64,000 nt of DNA from CAIXLI01 sp964587125 (GTDB lineage: Bacteria > Pseudomonadota > Alphaproteobacteria > UBA9219): the NCBI GenBank assembly GCA_964587125.1, contig CAZPKC010000001.1, forward strand, positions 206,885 through 270,884. Direction: 5' to 3'. The notes below the pieces were generated by a model, which saw nothing but the letters and a program-made list of their open reading frames with translations, searched no databases and was not told where the DNA came from. Both the position numbers and the translations under genes were made by a program. Shown here piece by piece: positions 51,009-58,689 of the stretch; position 1 is the stretch's first letter, and each line of letters begins with the position of its first letter.

Positions 51009-51638
51009 TTACTGTTTCTTCCTCTGGCAACTGTGCGCTGAAAGGTAAACGGAAAGGGCGACAACAAGCAGAAGAAGGCCGGAAAACAGTTCATAAAGCA
51101 CGAGCAGTTTTGTGACAATGTGGTCCGGCTTAATATCGCCGTATCCCAAAGTGGTAATCGTCACGCCGCTGAAATAGATGGCGTCCACAAAATTATCGAA
51201 CGCGGGGGTGAAAAAAGCCGCGGGAAAAAGTTTGGGAAGAAAATAAAAAAGTACGCCGAAATTGATGAACAGGCCCGCATAGCTGCGCATGGCCATTTTT
51301 ATACGCTGCCCTGTCGTCAGCGCCGTGGAGGATTCGAGAAGGTCAAGTTCGCGGCTAACGTCGTGCAGGAGCGCGCAAACGATTTCATTGCATCGGGAAC
51401 AGGCGACGATAAAGACGATCCAGCCGAGCGCCTGTGGAAAAACAATGGACGGCGGAAGCAAAAGGGAAACGACGCCCAGCGCAAAGGCTATAAAAATATC
51501 GTATCCGAAAAAACCGCGATTCCATCTTAAGAGCAAGAGAGCTTTGCTTTGCGCATTTGCGCGCCTGTCTTTCAAGCGGTCGATCAAAAGCCGCGTCGGG
51601 GAAAACAGCAATAAGATGATTTGGGAAAGGGTTGTCAT
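51009..51638 (-). CDS. Two-helix potassium channel family protein
   Basis: 209 residues with four hydrophobic segments. The last two flank the selectivity filter ITTLGYGDIKPD preceded by DAIYFSGV, the Ion_trans_2 pore. It should conduct K+ or another cation across the inner membrane; no cytoplasmic RCK domain follows. The ATG at 51638 (MTTLSQI) is chosen; the longer frame to 51899 runs through the tRNA fragment and its terminator and is not real. Confidence 0.8.
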   Translation of the reverse strand: MTTLSQIILLLFSPTRLLIDRLKDRRANAQSKALLLLRWNRGFFGYDIFIAFALGVVSLLLPPSIVFPQALGWIVFIVACSRCNEIVCALLHDVSRELDLLESSTALTTGQRIKMAMRSYAGLFINFGVLFYFLPKLFPAAFFTPAFDNFVDAIYFSGVTITTLGYGDIKPDHIVTKLLVLYELFSGLLLLVVALSVYLSAHSCQRKKQ

Positions 51639-51668
51639 TGGGCGAGGTCTGCTGCTGGATGATGCGAT

Positions 51669-51680
51669 TGGCTGGGGGAC
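51669..51680. repeat. 12-bp copy of the tRNA 3' end, possible old attachment core
   Basis: The 12 bases TGGCTGGGGGAC recur exactly at 51850-51861 within the tRNA 3' fragment. The copy ends just as the tRNA would (GTCCCCCAGCCA on the minus strand). It may be the core of an earlier or nested integration. Confidence 0.35.
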
Positions 51681-51688
51681 ATGATTGT

Positions 51689-51713
51689 AAAAACGCGCTT
51701 CTTGCGCGTTTTT
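51689..51713. terminator. Hairpin with arms AAAAACGCGC/GCGCGTTTTT
   Basis: A perfect ten-base stem with loop TTCTT and T-rich/A-rich ends, able to act as a bidirectional terminator. It lies between the channel gene start and the tRNA fragment. Confidence 0.5.
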
Positions 51714-51813
51714 ATCCTCCGCTTTGCTACGGACGACGGAGATTAACTCCGTCGCGCCAAACAGTCCACAGGACTGTTTGGTCGAACCGGCGCTTCTTTC
51801 CGACTGTCCTCGC

Positions 51814-51854
51814 AGCCACAAAGAAAGCCCCAAGATGGGGCTTTCTTTGTGGCT
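51814..51854 (-). terminator. Rho-independent terminator of the disrupted tRNA gene
   Basis: AGCCACAAAGAAAGCCCC, loop AAGAT, then the perfect complement: an 18-bp stem. On the minus strand it starts inside the CCA end of the tRNA fragment and so terminates that tRNA's transcript. It identifies the left side as native chromosome. Confidence 0.75.
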
Positions 51855-51874
51855 GGGGGACGTGGATTCGAACC
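51850..51874 (-). other. 3' fragment of a tRNA gene (probably tRNA-Gln), left attachment site of the island
   Basis: On the minus strand GGTTCGAATCC, ACG, TCCCCCA, G and CCA match the T loop, T-stem 3' strand, acceptor 3' strand, discriminator and CCA. The 5' strand of the T stem that should precede is missing: upstream DNA (CTTAG) does not pair with CCACG. Acceptor TCCCCCA implies a tRNA starting TGGGGGA with discriminator G, as in tRNA-Gln. A 3' fragment like this is what site-specific integration leaves at the far end; the whole tRNA should be at the island's other end, beyond base 64000. Confidence 0.6.
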
Positions 51875-52064
51875 TAAGGCATAACGATTTGATACACAAT
51901 AATTTTCGCTGTTTTAATTGACCGGTTCCCCCGTATTTTCCCCCGTACTATTTTCGGATGCATGCGGAAGTTTTCAGATGAGCATGGAACAATCTTTGTA
52001 TTTCATGATTGGTATCAGTTCATAACAAAAAAATTTGAATTGCTCGAAACGGTGACGCTAAAGC

Positions 52065-52802
52065 TCACTTCCTATTGCAGACATGATGAACCGTCTCAAC
52101 TAGGCGTTCTGCATAAGCGTCGGCTGGAACACGAACCCATCGCGGCTTAAAGAGATACACCCAAAGGAAAAGCAATACAGACGAGAAAACAAGCGCACCA
52201 ATTAATTCGGGGTTGAGTCGTTCGGGTGTCCTGCTTTCTATATACAGCATCGTGCTCAACATAATAATCGACAAGCAACTAAAAAGAATGCCGATTGGCC
52301 GCATACCCCATATGTTACGACGATACCCGTAACTAATGTTTTCTTGAAACAATAATGGGAATTTCTTTGTGTCTCGGGCATTCACGCGTAAATAAGTTGA
52401 CCAAGCCGAATATACTAAATCAGCTGCTACTGGATTGGCGGCTTCCTCTGCTGCGGAAGGAGCTTTTGTTCCTTTCACAAAAGATTCAAGTTTTTTATGA
52501 TAGTGCGCTTTTGTGATCGAATTAATACGCGTGTCGCGATGGCGAAGAATCGATATTGACGGCATTCCATCCCACTGTGAGAAGAGGCCTTGCTCCTCTC
52601 TCTTCCCTACATCACGGGCTATCTGAGACAAAAAGAATGCACCGCCGCATGTGACAACAAGCGCTCCTACCGCTTCGATAGCGGTCATTTTTGGGGACAG
52701 GAGCGCCAATGCTGTAACAGCCGGAGAGGCCAAGAGAACTAGCGCCGGATAAAGGCGAGCCTTGCGTTCATAGCCATCAATTAAAATCGTGATAGGATGC
52801 AT
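52065..52802 (-). CDS. Uncharacterised four-helix membrane protein of the MBL operon
   Basis: 245 residues. Two membrane helices near the N-terminus (LYPALVLLASPAVTALALL; AIEAVGALVVTCGGAFFL), a soluble middle of about 100 residues (RHRDTRINSITKAHYHKKLESF and AADLVYSAWSTYLRVN), then two more helices (GILFSCLSIIMLSTMLYI; ALVFSSVLLFLWVYLF). It begins three bases after the MBL stop, so the two are coupled. A membrane partner beside a nuclease- or hydrolase-like gene in a defence island suggests an effector, but I recognise no family and the role is inference. Confidence 0.65.
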   Translation of the reverse strand: MHPITILIDGYERKARLYPALVLLASPAVTALALLSPKMTAIEAVGALVVTCGGAFFLSQIARDVGKREEQGLFSQWDGMPSISILRHRDTRINSITKAHYHKKLESFVKGTKAPSAAEEAANPVAADLVYSAWSTYLRVNARDTKKFPLLFQENISYGYRRNIWGMRPIGILFSCLSIIMLSTMLYIESRTPERLNPELIGALVFSSVLLFLWVYLFKPRWVRVPADAYAERLVETVHHVCNRK

Positions 52803-52805
52803 GGG

Positions 52806-53654
52806 CTAAATCCACATGCGCGCGGGAGTTTCGCTAACAACGGGATACCAACCTTGCGCGCCAAACTGGAACACGATTTCACCGTCATTCCGCGTTGTAA
52901 GAACATAACGAGTCCCCTGGCTTCCAAACGGGCCGCCCTTCGCTATCCTCGTATAGAAGGGAACGGTCTGCTGCGTATCGTATTGATAGCCCTTATCCGA
53001 TATGACGACATAGTTGACGTTGGGCAGAAACGGTAACGCATCTTCGCAACAGCCGCCTTCTCGACCGTGGTGTGGTGCGATGAATACGCGGGTTTCAATA
53101 AGTGCTTGCCGAAAAGCAGCGTTGTCCAGCATTAGCCGCCGGAATCCGTTAGCCTCTAAATCGCCCGTAAACATAACCCCTACACCATGACACTTTAAAA
53201 AAACCGCCAAGCTCAGGTTATTTTCGTCATCGAAGGTCGGATAAACGTTATGGAAAGACTGCCACTGGAGTCCGGTAAATTCAGGCAGAAGCACCGGCGT
53301 AGAGGAAGGCGGCCCACTAAATTGTGAATTGATAACCCGTACCAAGCGCTCTATGCCCGGACCCATTCCGTCTTCGCTTTTTAAATTCTGAATGGTCGAT
53401 GCGCTCACGGATTTGTTCCGAACCAGCCATTCAACATTAATGTTATCGAAAAGATCGGGCGCGCCGCTTACGTGATCCTCGTCGTAGTTCGTGATCGCAA
53501 GCATGGTGAGGGATGAGATGCCTTGCTTTTTTAGATATGTTCCCGGCCTCCATCCCGTAGTTGCGTTGTGACCACAATCGATCATAAAGCGAGAGCCGTT
53601 TTCGGCAGTTAGTAAAGCGCAAGCCCCATGCTCCACGTCAAATATCTGTAATTG
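52806..53654 (-). CDS. ComEC/Rec2-type metallo-beta-lactamase-fold hydrolase with altered metal motif
   Basis: 282 residues from an ATG with GGAG six bases ahead (the frame also allows ATG 53669, which overlaps the previous stop as TAATG). MQLQIFDVEHGACALL and RFMIDCGHNATT start the MBL fold. The first metal motif reads TN57-Y-D59-E-D61-H62 where the family has H-x-H-x-D-H: histidines one and two are replaced by Asn and Asp. Further ligand regions are GVGVMFTGDLE and IAPHHGREGG. It has no export signal, so it works in the cytoplasm, as a nuclease, phosphodiesterase or other hydrolase; substrate unknown. Confidence 0.75.
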   Translation of the reverse strand, partial: QLQIFDVEHGACALLTAENGSRFMIDCGHNATTGWRPGTYLKKQGISSLTMLAITNYDEDHVSGAPDLFDNINVEWLVRNKSVSASTIQNLKSEDGMGPGIERLVRVINSQFSGPPSSTPVLLPEFTGLQWQSFHNVYPTFDDENNLSLAVFLKCHGVGVMFTGDLEANGFRRLMLDNAAFRQALIETRVFIAPHHGREGGCCEDALPFLPNVNYVVISDKGYQYDTQQTVPFYTRIAKGGPFGSQGTRYVLTTRNDGEIVFQFGAQGWYPVVSETPARMWI

Positions 53655-53668
53655 CATCTCAATCTCCA

Positions 53669-53989
53669 TTAAAAACGTAGCTGTTTGCTGACCCATTCTT
53701 TGGCCGCTTCAGAAAGCATTGCTTCCCAATTACTAAAATCGGAAATGGAGCAAACGTAGGCATCCCACTTCTCATCTGGAACTGCCTCAAAATCCTCTGC
53801 GCTTTCTATTTTAAAGCCGCTGCCCTCAAACAGTTCGTCCACTGAATGAACGCGGGTGTGTTTTGATAAAAATGATGGTGTTAAAAGCTCGGCAACAGGC
53901 ACATTGTGCTGTCCGTCAAGCTTTTCTGCGCTTTTAGACAACACATCGAGTCTATTCTGAAGCTCACGTAGGCCGCTGATTTTGATCAT
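53669..53989 (-). CDS. Small conserved protein of the MBL operon
   Basis: 106 residues; the start at 53989 has a perfect AGGAGG seven bases ahead, overlapping the previous stop. MIKISGLRELQNRLDVLSKSAEKLDG and VPVAELLTPSFLSKHTRVHSVDELFEGSGF form a pattern I recall in a widespread small family of unknown function often found on phages and islands. Acidic, soluble, with a helical C-terminus (WEAMLSEAAKEWVSKQLRF). It sits one base after or before the coupled genes, so it should act with them, perhaps as a modulator. Confidence 0.65.
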   Translation of the reverse strand: MIKISGLRELQNRLDVLSKSAEKLDGQHNVPVAELLTPSFLSKHTRVHSVDELFEGSGFKIESAEDFEAVPDEKWDAYVCSISDFSNWEAMLSEAAKEWVSKQLRF

Positions 53990-54000
53990 TCGTCTACCTC

Positions 54001-54261
54001 CTAGTTCACCGAATATCTTTTCCAAGGAATTCTTTGTGGGGATACACGAGAGAGAAAGCGGGCAATATCAGGCCGCCCGTAATACGTTGGTCGTCCACGA
54101 CTGTCCTGTGCCATTAGGACGATGGGCATACGCGGAAAGATTGGGCTAAAACTGCATACCGCTTCCGATGCCTCTCGCTGATTTTCAATAACGTGCCTGT
54201 TAACTACGACGATAGCGAATGTTTGTCCTTGTTCTCGTATTACTGCGCCGTCAAACTGCAT
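54001..54261 (-). CDS. First gene of the MBL operon, small unknown protein
   Basis: 86 residues; ATG 54261 has GGAGG five bases ahead. MQFDGAVIREQGQTFAIVVVNRHVIEN and PRMPIVLMAQDSRGRPTYYGRPDIARFL suggest a compact alpha/beta protein. No known domain. Its stop overlaps the ribosome site of the next gene. Located 58 bases from the WYL operator palindrome, from which its transcription presumably starts. Confidence 0.6.
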   Translation of the reverse strand: MQFDGAVIREQGQTFAIVVVNRHVIENQREASEAVCSFSPIFPRMPIVLMAQDSRGRPTYYGRPDIARFLSRVSPQRIPWKRYSVN

Positions 54262-54318
54262 GATTGCCTCCAAGTTGTTGTATTCAAATGTGGATATAAG
54301 CCGTTGACCCGACTCGCC

Positions 54319-54345
54319 GGATGCTTATAATAACTATAAGCATCC
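54319..54345. promoter_or_regulatory. Perfect 11-bp-arm palindrome between divergent operons (WYL operator)
   Basis: GGATGCTTATA, spacer ATAAC, TATAAGCATCC. It is placed in the 127-base gap between the leftward MBL operon and the rightward WYL/R-M operon, 44 bases ahead of the WYL start. WYL regulators of the BrxR/CapW type bind such palindromes at their own promoters, so this is a strong operator candidate that could control both directions. Confidence 0.7.
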
Positions 54346-54388
54346 AATCGCGGATGTCAATAGTTTTTATAACCATCAGAGTTTCTAT

Positions 54389-55309
54389 ATGGAAAAGTCG
54401 GCTTTGGAAAAAAAATCAGCGATGCGCTGGGGTGTCGAAAGAAGAATGGAATTCATCGAATTCCGTCTTCTGTGGGAGGGCGGCATCAATCGCTCGGATA
54501 TTGTCGATCAATTCGGAGTATCCGCGCCACAGGCGTCAAACGACCTGAGCCAATACAAAGAATCAGCTCCCACCAACATCGAATATGACCTGAGCGAAAA
54601 GCGATATTTCGCGTCAAAAAAATTTAAGCCGCAATTTCTAAAGCCGAATTCTGATCGTTATCTATCCCAGCTCAAGTTGATTGCTGACCACCTTGTTTCT
54701 GCCGAGGAAACTTGGCTTTCGATTATTCCCGGCATCGATTCTGTTCCGATTCCGCATCGCCGTGTTGACATTGATGTTCTTAAACAGCTCATAAATGCCG
54801 TAAGGAATCAGCGATCTGTTGAGGTGCATTATCAGTCAATGAATCCCAAACGCCCCGACCCGACGTGGCGCTGGATAACGCCTCATGCCTTTGCAAATGA
54901 TGGGATGCGTTGGCACGTTCGAGCCTTTTGCCATGAAGAGAGTAAATTTAAGGATTTCATTCTTTCCCGTTTTCTCGAAATCGGAAAGGAAGGAGAGCCG
55001 GGAGCGCCCTCATCGCAAGACAAGGGCTGGCATGAATCCATAGACGTAATACTCGCTCCAAATCCCAAGTTTTCTCCGGCTCAGCGCAAAATCATTGCCA
55101 TGGACTATGGGATGGAGAAGGAAAAACTAAAGGTTCCTGTTCGGAAAGCGATTCTTTATTACTTTAAGAAACGGCTGCGTCTTGATGTGGCCGAGAAGCT
55201 CGATGATCAGCGTGAAGTGCCCGTCGTTGTTGAAAACAAAGATGAATTTGAAACAGCTCTTGCACAAGAATCTTCGCCGACGCTTATGACAAAAAAGGAA
55301 GCAAAATAA
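54389..55309 (+). CDS. BrxR/CapW-like WYL-domain transcriptional regulator
   Basis: 306 residues. N-terminal winged helix: RRMEFIEFRLLWEGGINRSDIVDQFGVSAPQASNDLSQYKE. The middle WYL domain contains RSVEVHYQSMNP and TPHAFANDGMRWHVRAFCHEE, and the C-terminal part has KLKVPVRKAILYYFKKRLRLD. This is the layout of BrxR and CapW, repressors found at the head of anti-phage operons. It overlaps hsdM by one base (TAATG), so repressor and R-M genes are one transcript. The ligand is unknown. Confidence 0.85.
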   Translation: MEKSALEKKSAMRWGVERRMEFIEFRLLWEGGINRSDIVDQFGVSAPQASNDLSQYKESAPTNIEYDLSEKRYFASKKFKPQFLKPNSDRYLSQLKLIADHLVSAEETWLSIIPGIDSVPIPHRRVDIDVLKQLINAVRNQRSVEVHYQSMNPKRPDPTWRWITPHAFANDGMRWHVRAFCHEESKFKDFILSRFLEIGKEGEPGAPSSQDKGWHESIDVILAPNPKFSPAQRKIIAMDYGMEKEKLKVPVRKAILYYFKKRLRLDVAEKLDDQREVPVVVENKDEFETALAQESSPTLMTKKEAK

Positions 55310-56847
55310 TGGTAACGGGCGATTTTCGTAATCAAGTCGATCAAATCTGGAACGCATTCTGGTCAGGTGGAGTATCCAACCCTTTATCTGTCATTGAACA
55401 GATAACCTATCTTCTGTTTATCAAGCGGCTGGACGATCTTCAAACGCTCGAAGAGAAAAAGGCGGAAACTTTAGGTATTCCGATAGAGCGTCACATATTT
55501 CCTAAAGGAAAAGACAAGCAAGGACGTGCTTATGCCGATCTGCGCTGGTCGCATTTCAAGAATTTTGAACCGCGCGAAATGATGGAAGTCGTGGCGGATC
55601 ATGTGTTTCCTTTTTTACGCTCTCTGGGCGAAGAAGGATCGAGCTACGGCAAACATATGAAAGATGCCCGTTTGGGCTTTAGCAATGCAGCACTTCTGGC
55701 AAAGGCAGTTGCGATGCTAGACAGCATCGAGATGGAGAACAGGGATACCAAGGGCGATCTCTATGAATACATGTTGGGTAAGATTGCCAGCTCAGGGCAG
55801 AACGGGCAGTTCCGCACCCCGCGCCACATTATCCAGATGATGGTTGAACTGGTTAAGCCGACGCCCGACGACGTGATTTGTGATCCGGCGGCAGGCACAT
55901 GCGGATTTTTGGTGGCGGCGGGAGAATATCTGCGCAGCTATAATCCCGAATTGTTCCGTAAAGGGAAAACCCGCAGCCATTATCATGATGAGATGTTTCA
56001 TGGGTTTGATTTTGACCCGACTATGTTGCGCATCGGAGCAATGAATATGACGTTACACGGGGTTGAAAATCCCGATGTCAGTTACCGCGATAGTCTGGCT
56101 CAGGACAACACCAAGGATGCAGGGCATTATTCGCTGATCCTTGCCAATCCGCCATTTGCGGGGTCTCTGGATTATGAAGTCACGGCCAAAGATTTACAGC
56201 AGATCGTTAAGACCAAGAAGACGGAACTTTTATTTGTCGCCCTATTTCTGCGTCTCTTGAAAACGGGTGGGCGTGCAGCTGTAATTGTACCTGATGGCGT
56301 CTTGTTCGGTTCATCCAAGGCGCATCAAGAACTGCGAAGAATGTTGATTGAAGAGCATAAGCTTGATGCTGTGATAAAATTGCCTTCCGGTGTCTTCCGT
56401 CCTTATGCAGGTGTATCGACTGCTATCTTGCTGTTCACCAAGACGGGCGTGGGCGGCACGGATAATGTCTGGTTTTACGATCTTCGGGCCGACGGTTATT
56501 CGTTGGACGACAAGCGCAGCGCGTTGTTGCCTGATGAGAAGCTTGGGGCTGTGCCAGAAACGGCTTTAGGCAAAGACGATCATGCTAAAAATAATCTGCC
56601 GGATGTTTTGAAACGCTGGGAAGAAAAAGACGGCAAAGAGCGCAAACGGCCACGCACGGCGCAAAGTTTCTGCGTACCAAAGGCCGAGATTGCTTCTGCA
56701 AATTATGATCTTTCGCTCAACCGCTATAAGGAGGTTGAGCACGAAGAGCAACATCACGAAGCCCCCGCCAAAATCATCCGTGAGCTAAAAGCAATTGAAA
56801 AAGAAATTGCCAATGGGCTTTCCAAGTTGGAAGGGATGTTGGGATGA
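55309..56847 (+). CDS. hsdM: Type I restriction-modification system, methyltransferase subunit
   Basis: 512 residues. HsdM_N region FRNQVDQIWNAFWSGG, the SAM-binding motif DPAAGTCGFLVAAGEYL near residue 190 and the N6-adenine motif ILANPPFAGS near 281. It methylates adenine in the host recognition site, with HsdS. Overlaps hsdS by ATGA. Family IB/EcoEI-like arrangement with the R gene last. Confidence 0.93.
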   Translation: MVTGDFRNQVDQIWNAFWSGGVSNPLSVIEQITYLLFIKRLDDLQTLEEKKAETLGIPIERHIFPKGKDKQGRAYADLRWSHFKNFEPREMMEVVADHVFPFLRSLGEEGSSYGKHMKDARLGFSNAALLAKAVAMLDSIEMENRDTKGDLYEYMLGKIASSGQNGQFRTPRHIIQMMVELVKPTPDDVICDPAAGTCGFLVAAGEYLRSYNPELFRKGKTRSHYHDEMFHGFDFDPTMLRIGAMNMTLHGVENPDVSYRDSLAQDNTKDAGHYSLILANPPFAGSLDYEVTAKDLQQIVKTKKTELLFVALFLRLLKTGGRAAVIVPDGVLFGSSKAHQELRRMLIEEHKLDAVIKLPSGVFRPYAGVSTAILLFTKTGVGGTDNVWFYDLRADGYSLDDKRSALLPDEKLGAVPETALGKDDHAKNNLPDVLKRWEEKDGKERKRPRTAQSFCVPKAEIASANYDLSLNRYKEVEHEEQHHEAPAKIIRELKAIEKEIANGLSKLEGMLG

Positions 56848-57884
56848 ATTGGCCTACAGTTACATTAAGGAAGATTTGCGAATTTAGATATGGAAAGAGT
56901 CTTCCTGATAAAACTCGTGTGCCTGGTTCATACGCAGTTTATGGTTCTAACGGCACGGTGGGGAGCCACGAAGAAGCGCTGACTCAAGGAGATACTATAA
57001 TTGTTGGTCGAAAAGGTTCAATCGGTGAAGTCAATTATAGCCCGTCTCCTTGCTGGCCCATCGACACTACCTATTACATTGATAAAACTGCAACTAGGGA
57101 AAATCTAAAATGGCTCACCTACACTTTAAAAGGATTAGGCCTAGACCGACTCAACAAAGCTACTGGTGTTCCTGGACTTAACCGAAACGATGCATATGAA
57201 AAGCGACTAGTTCTGCCGCCTCTGAACGAACAGAAGCGGATTGTGGCAATCCTTGATCAGGCCGATAACCTGCGCCGTCTGCGCCAACGCACCATTGACC
57301 ACCTCATCACTCTTAGACAATCCATTTTCTACAAGATGTTTGAAGAACCAGCCGTTTCCAAACAATTTAAGGCTTCACCACTTACAGACTTCTTCGATTT
57401 CAGAACAGGAAAATTGGATTCAAATGCAGCTATAAAAGATGGTGCATATCCATTTTTTACATGCTCACGAGAAGACTTTAAAATTAACGATTATGCTTTT
57501 GACTGCGAGGCTTTGCTGCTGGCCGGAAATAATGCCAGCGCAGACTATTCCGTAAAGCACTACGCTGGAAAATTTAACGCATACCAAAGAACATATGTCT
57601 TAACGTTATCGGACAAGAGCAATTCATATGTATATGCAAAGGAGGCATTAGAGCGCAAATTAAGCGAATTAAAGTTCGCATCGAAAGGCTCAAACACAAA
57701 ATATCTAACGATGAGTATTTTTAGAGAAATGAAGATTCCTGTGCCGAGCTATGAGCTTCAGGATAAATTTGCTGCGAAGCTAAAAAGCTTGATGGCATTG
57801 GCGGCATCCTTTAATAGCGATTTAACAAAGTTAAATAGTCTGTACTCATCTCTCCAACATCGTGCGTTTCGTGGAGAGCTGTAA
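56844..57884 (+). CDS. hsdS: Type I restriction-modification system, specificity subunit
   Basis: 346 residues with two target-recognition domains separated by helices: first TRD MNWPTVTLRKICEFRYGKSLP, spacer LPPLNEQKRIVAILDQADNLRRLRQ, second TRD TDFFDFRTGKLDSNAAIKDG and a second conserved helix at the end (YELQDKFAAKLKSLMALAASFNS). The two TRDs define a bipartite site that cannot be read from sequence. Base composition is lower in GC than hsdM, usual for hsdS genes. Confidence 0.92.
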   Translation: MNWPTVTLRKICEFRYGKSLPDKTRVPGSYAVYGSNGTVGSHEEALTQGDTIIVGRKGSIGEVNYSPSPCWPIDTTYYIDKTATRENLKWLTYTLKGLGLDRLNKATGVPGLNRNDAYEKRLVLPPLNEQKRIVAILDQADNLRRLRQRTIDHLITLRQSIFYKMFEEPAVSKQFKASPLTDFFDFRTGKLDSNAAIKDGAYPFFTCSREDFKINDYAFDCEALLLAGNNASADYSVKHYAGKFNAYQRTYVLTLSDKSNSYVYAKEALERKLSELKFASKGSNTKYLTMSIFREMKIPVPSYELQDKFAAKLKSLMALAASFNSDLTKLNSLYSSLQHRAFRGEL

Positions 57885-57887
57885 CCG

Positions 57888-58685
57888 ATGGCTGTTGCCC
57901 TCAAACTCACTGATATGCAGATCGAAGATGTCTCAAAAATTTTGGGGGAATATCTTAGCGGCAGCGACATCTCTCGGCATTTTGCGGATATGGGGATCGG
58001 AGATACTTCTGGCGAAAGTACAAAGTGGCGGAGGCTTTGTTCCACATTTAAGCAATACCAACAAATCGATGGCACACCATCAAAGTTTCTTGAATTTATC
58101 CAACGCCTATTAGAGCCATCACGCTATGTAAATCGACAAGACGTTTTTGAGGAAGCTCGACAGACGATCAACGCTCATCTGGCGTTTGCAGGAATTGAAT
58201 ATCGTCAAGATGGCAAATTCTATGCGATCACGGCAGCTGAAACGATTGATGAAGCGCACAAGCGAGTTAATTCCCTTACTGCAAAGTTTAGGGGGAGGCG
58301 TTTGCACTCAGAAGTCTGGAAATATTGCAGGGCCGAGCTGCTGCAAGAGAACTACTTTCATGCCGTTTTTGAAGCTACGAAAGGCCTCGCTCAACGAATT
58401 CGTGATTTGTCCGGCGTTGAAGAAGATGGAGCAAACCTTGTCGATAAAGTTTTTGCGATAAATCACCCCATCCTCGCTATTAACTCCCTCCAGACTGAAA
58501 CGGAGCAGTCTGAACACAAGGGGTTTGCCAACCTCTTGAGGGGGTGTTTTGGCGCAGTTCGGAACCCTTTAGCGCATCAGCCAAAGATTCTTTGGGAGGG
58601 GGAAGACGATGCTGCAGACTATTTAACGTTATTGTCTCTCATGCATCGAAAGCTCGACGATGCTGTTAAAACAGGGCTAGGATAA
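57888..58685 (+). CDS. TIGR02391/Ymh-family protein within the R-M operon
   Basis: 265 residues between hsdS and hsdR, three bases after hsdS and four before hsdR. C-terminal part has the Ymh signature: ATKGLAQRIRDLSGVEEDGANLVDKVF, PILAINSLQTETEQSEHKGFANLLRGCFGAVRNPLAHQPKILW. These proteins carry an abortive-infection-like (HEPN-type) R-x4-6-H region (here RNPLAH) and occur in type I R-M loci. It could add an RNase-like suicide function or regulate restriction. The HEPN similarity is inference. Confidence 0.8.
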   Translation: MAVALKLTDMQIEDVSKILGEYLSGSDISRHFADMGIGDTSGESTKWRRLCSTFKQYQQIDGTPSKFLEFIQRLLEPSRYVNRQDVFEEARQTINAHLAFAGIEYRQDGKFYAITAAETIDEAHKRVNSLTAKFRGRRLHSEVWKYCRAELLQENYFHAVFEATKGLAQRIRDLSGVEEDGANLVDKVFAINHPILAINSLQTETEQSEHKGFANLLRGCFGAVRNPLAHQPKILWEGEDDAADYLTLLSLMHRKLDDAVKTGLG

Positions 58686-58689
58686 ACAT

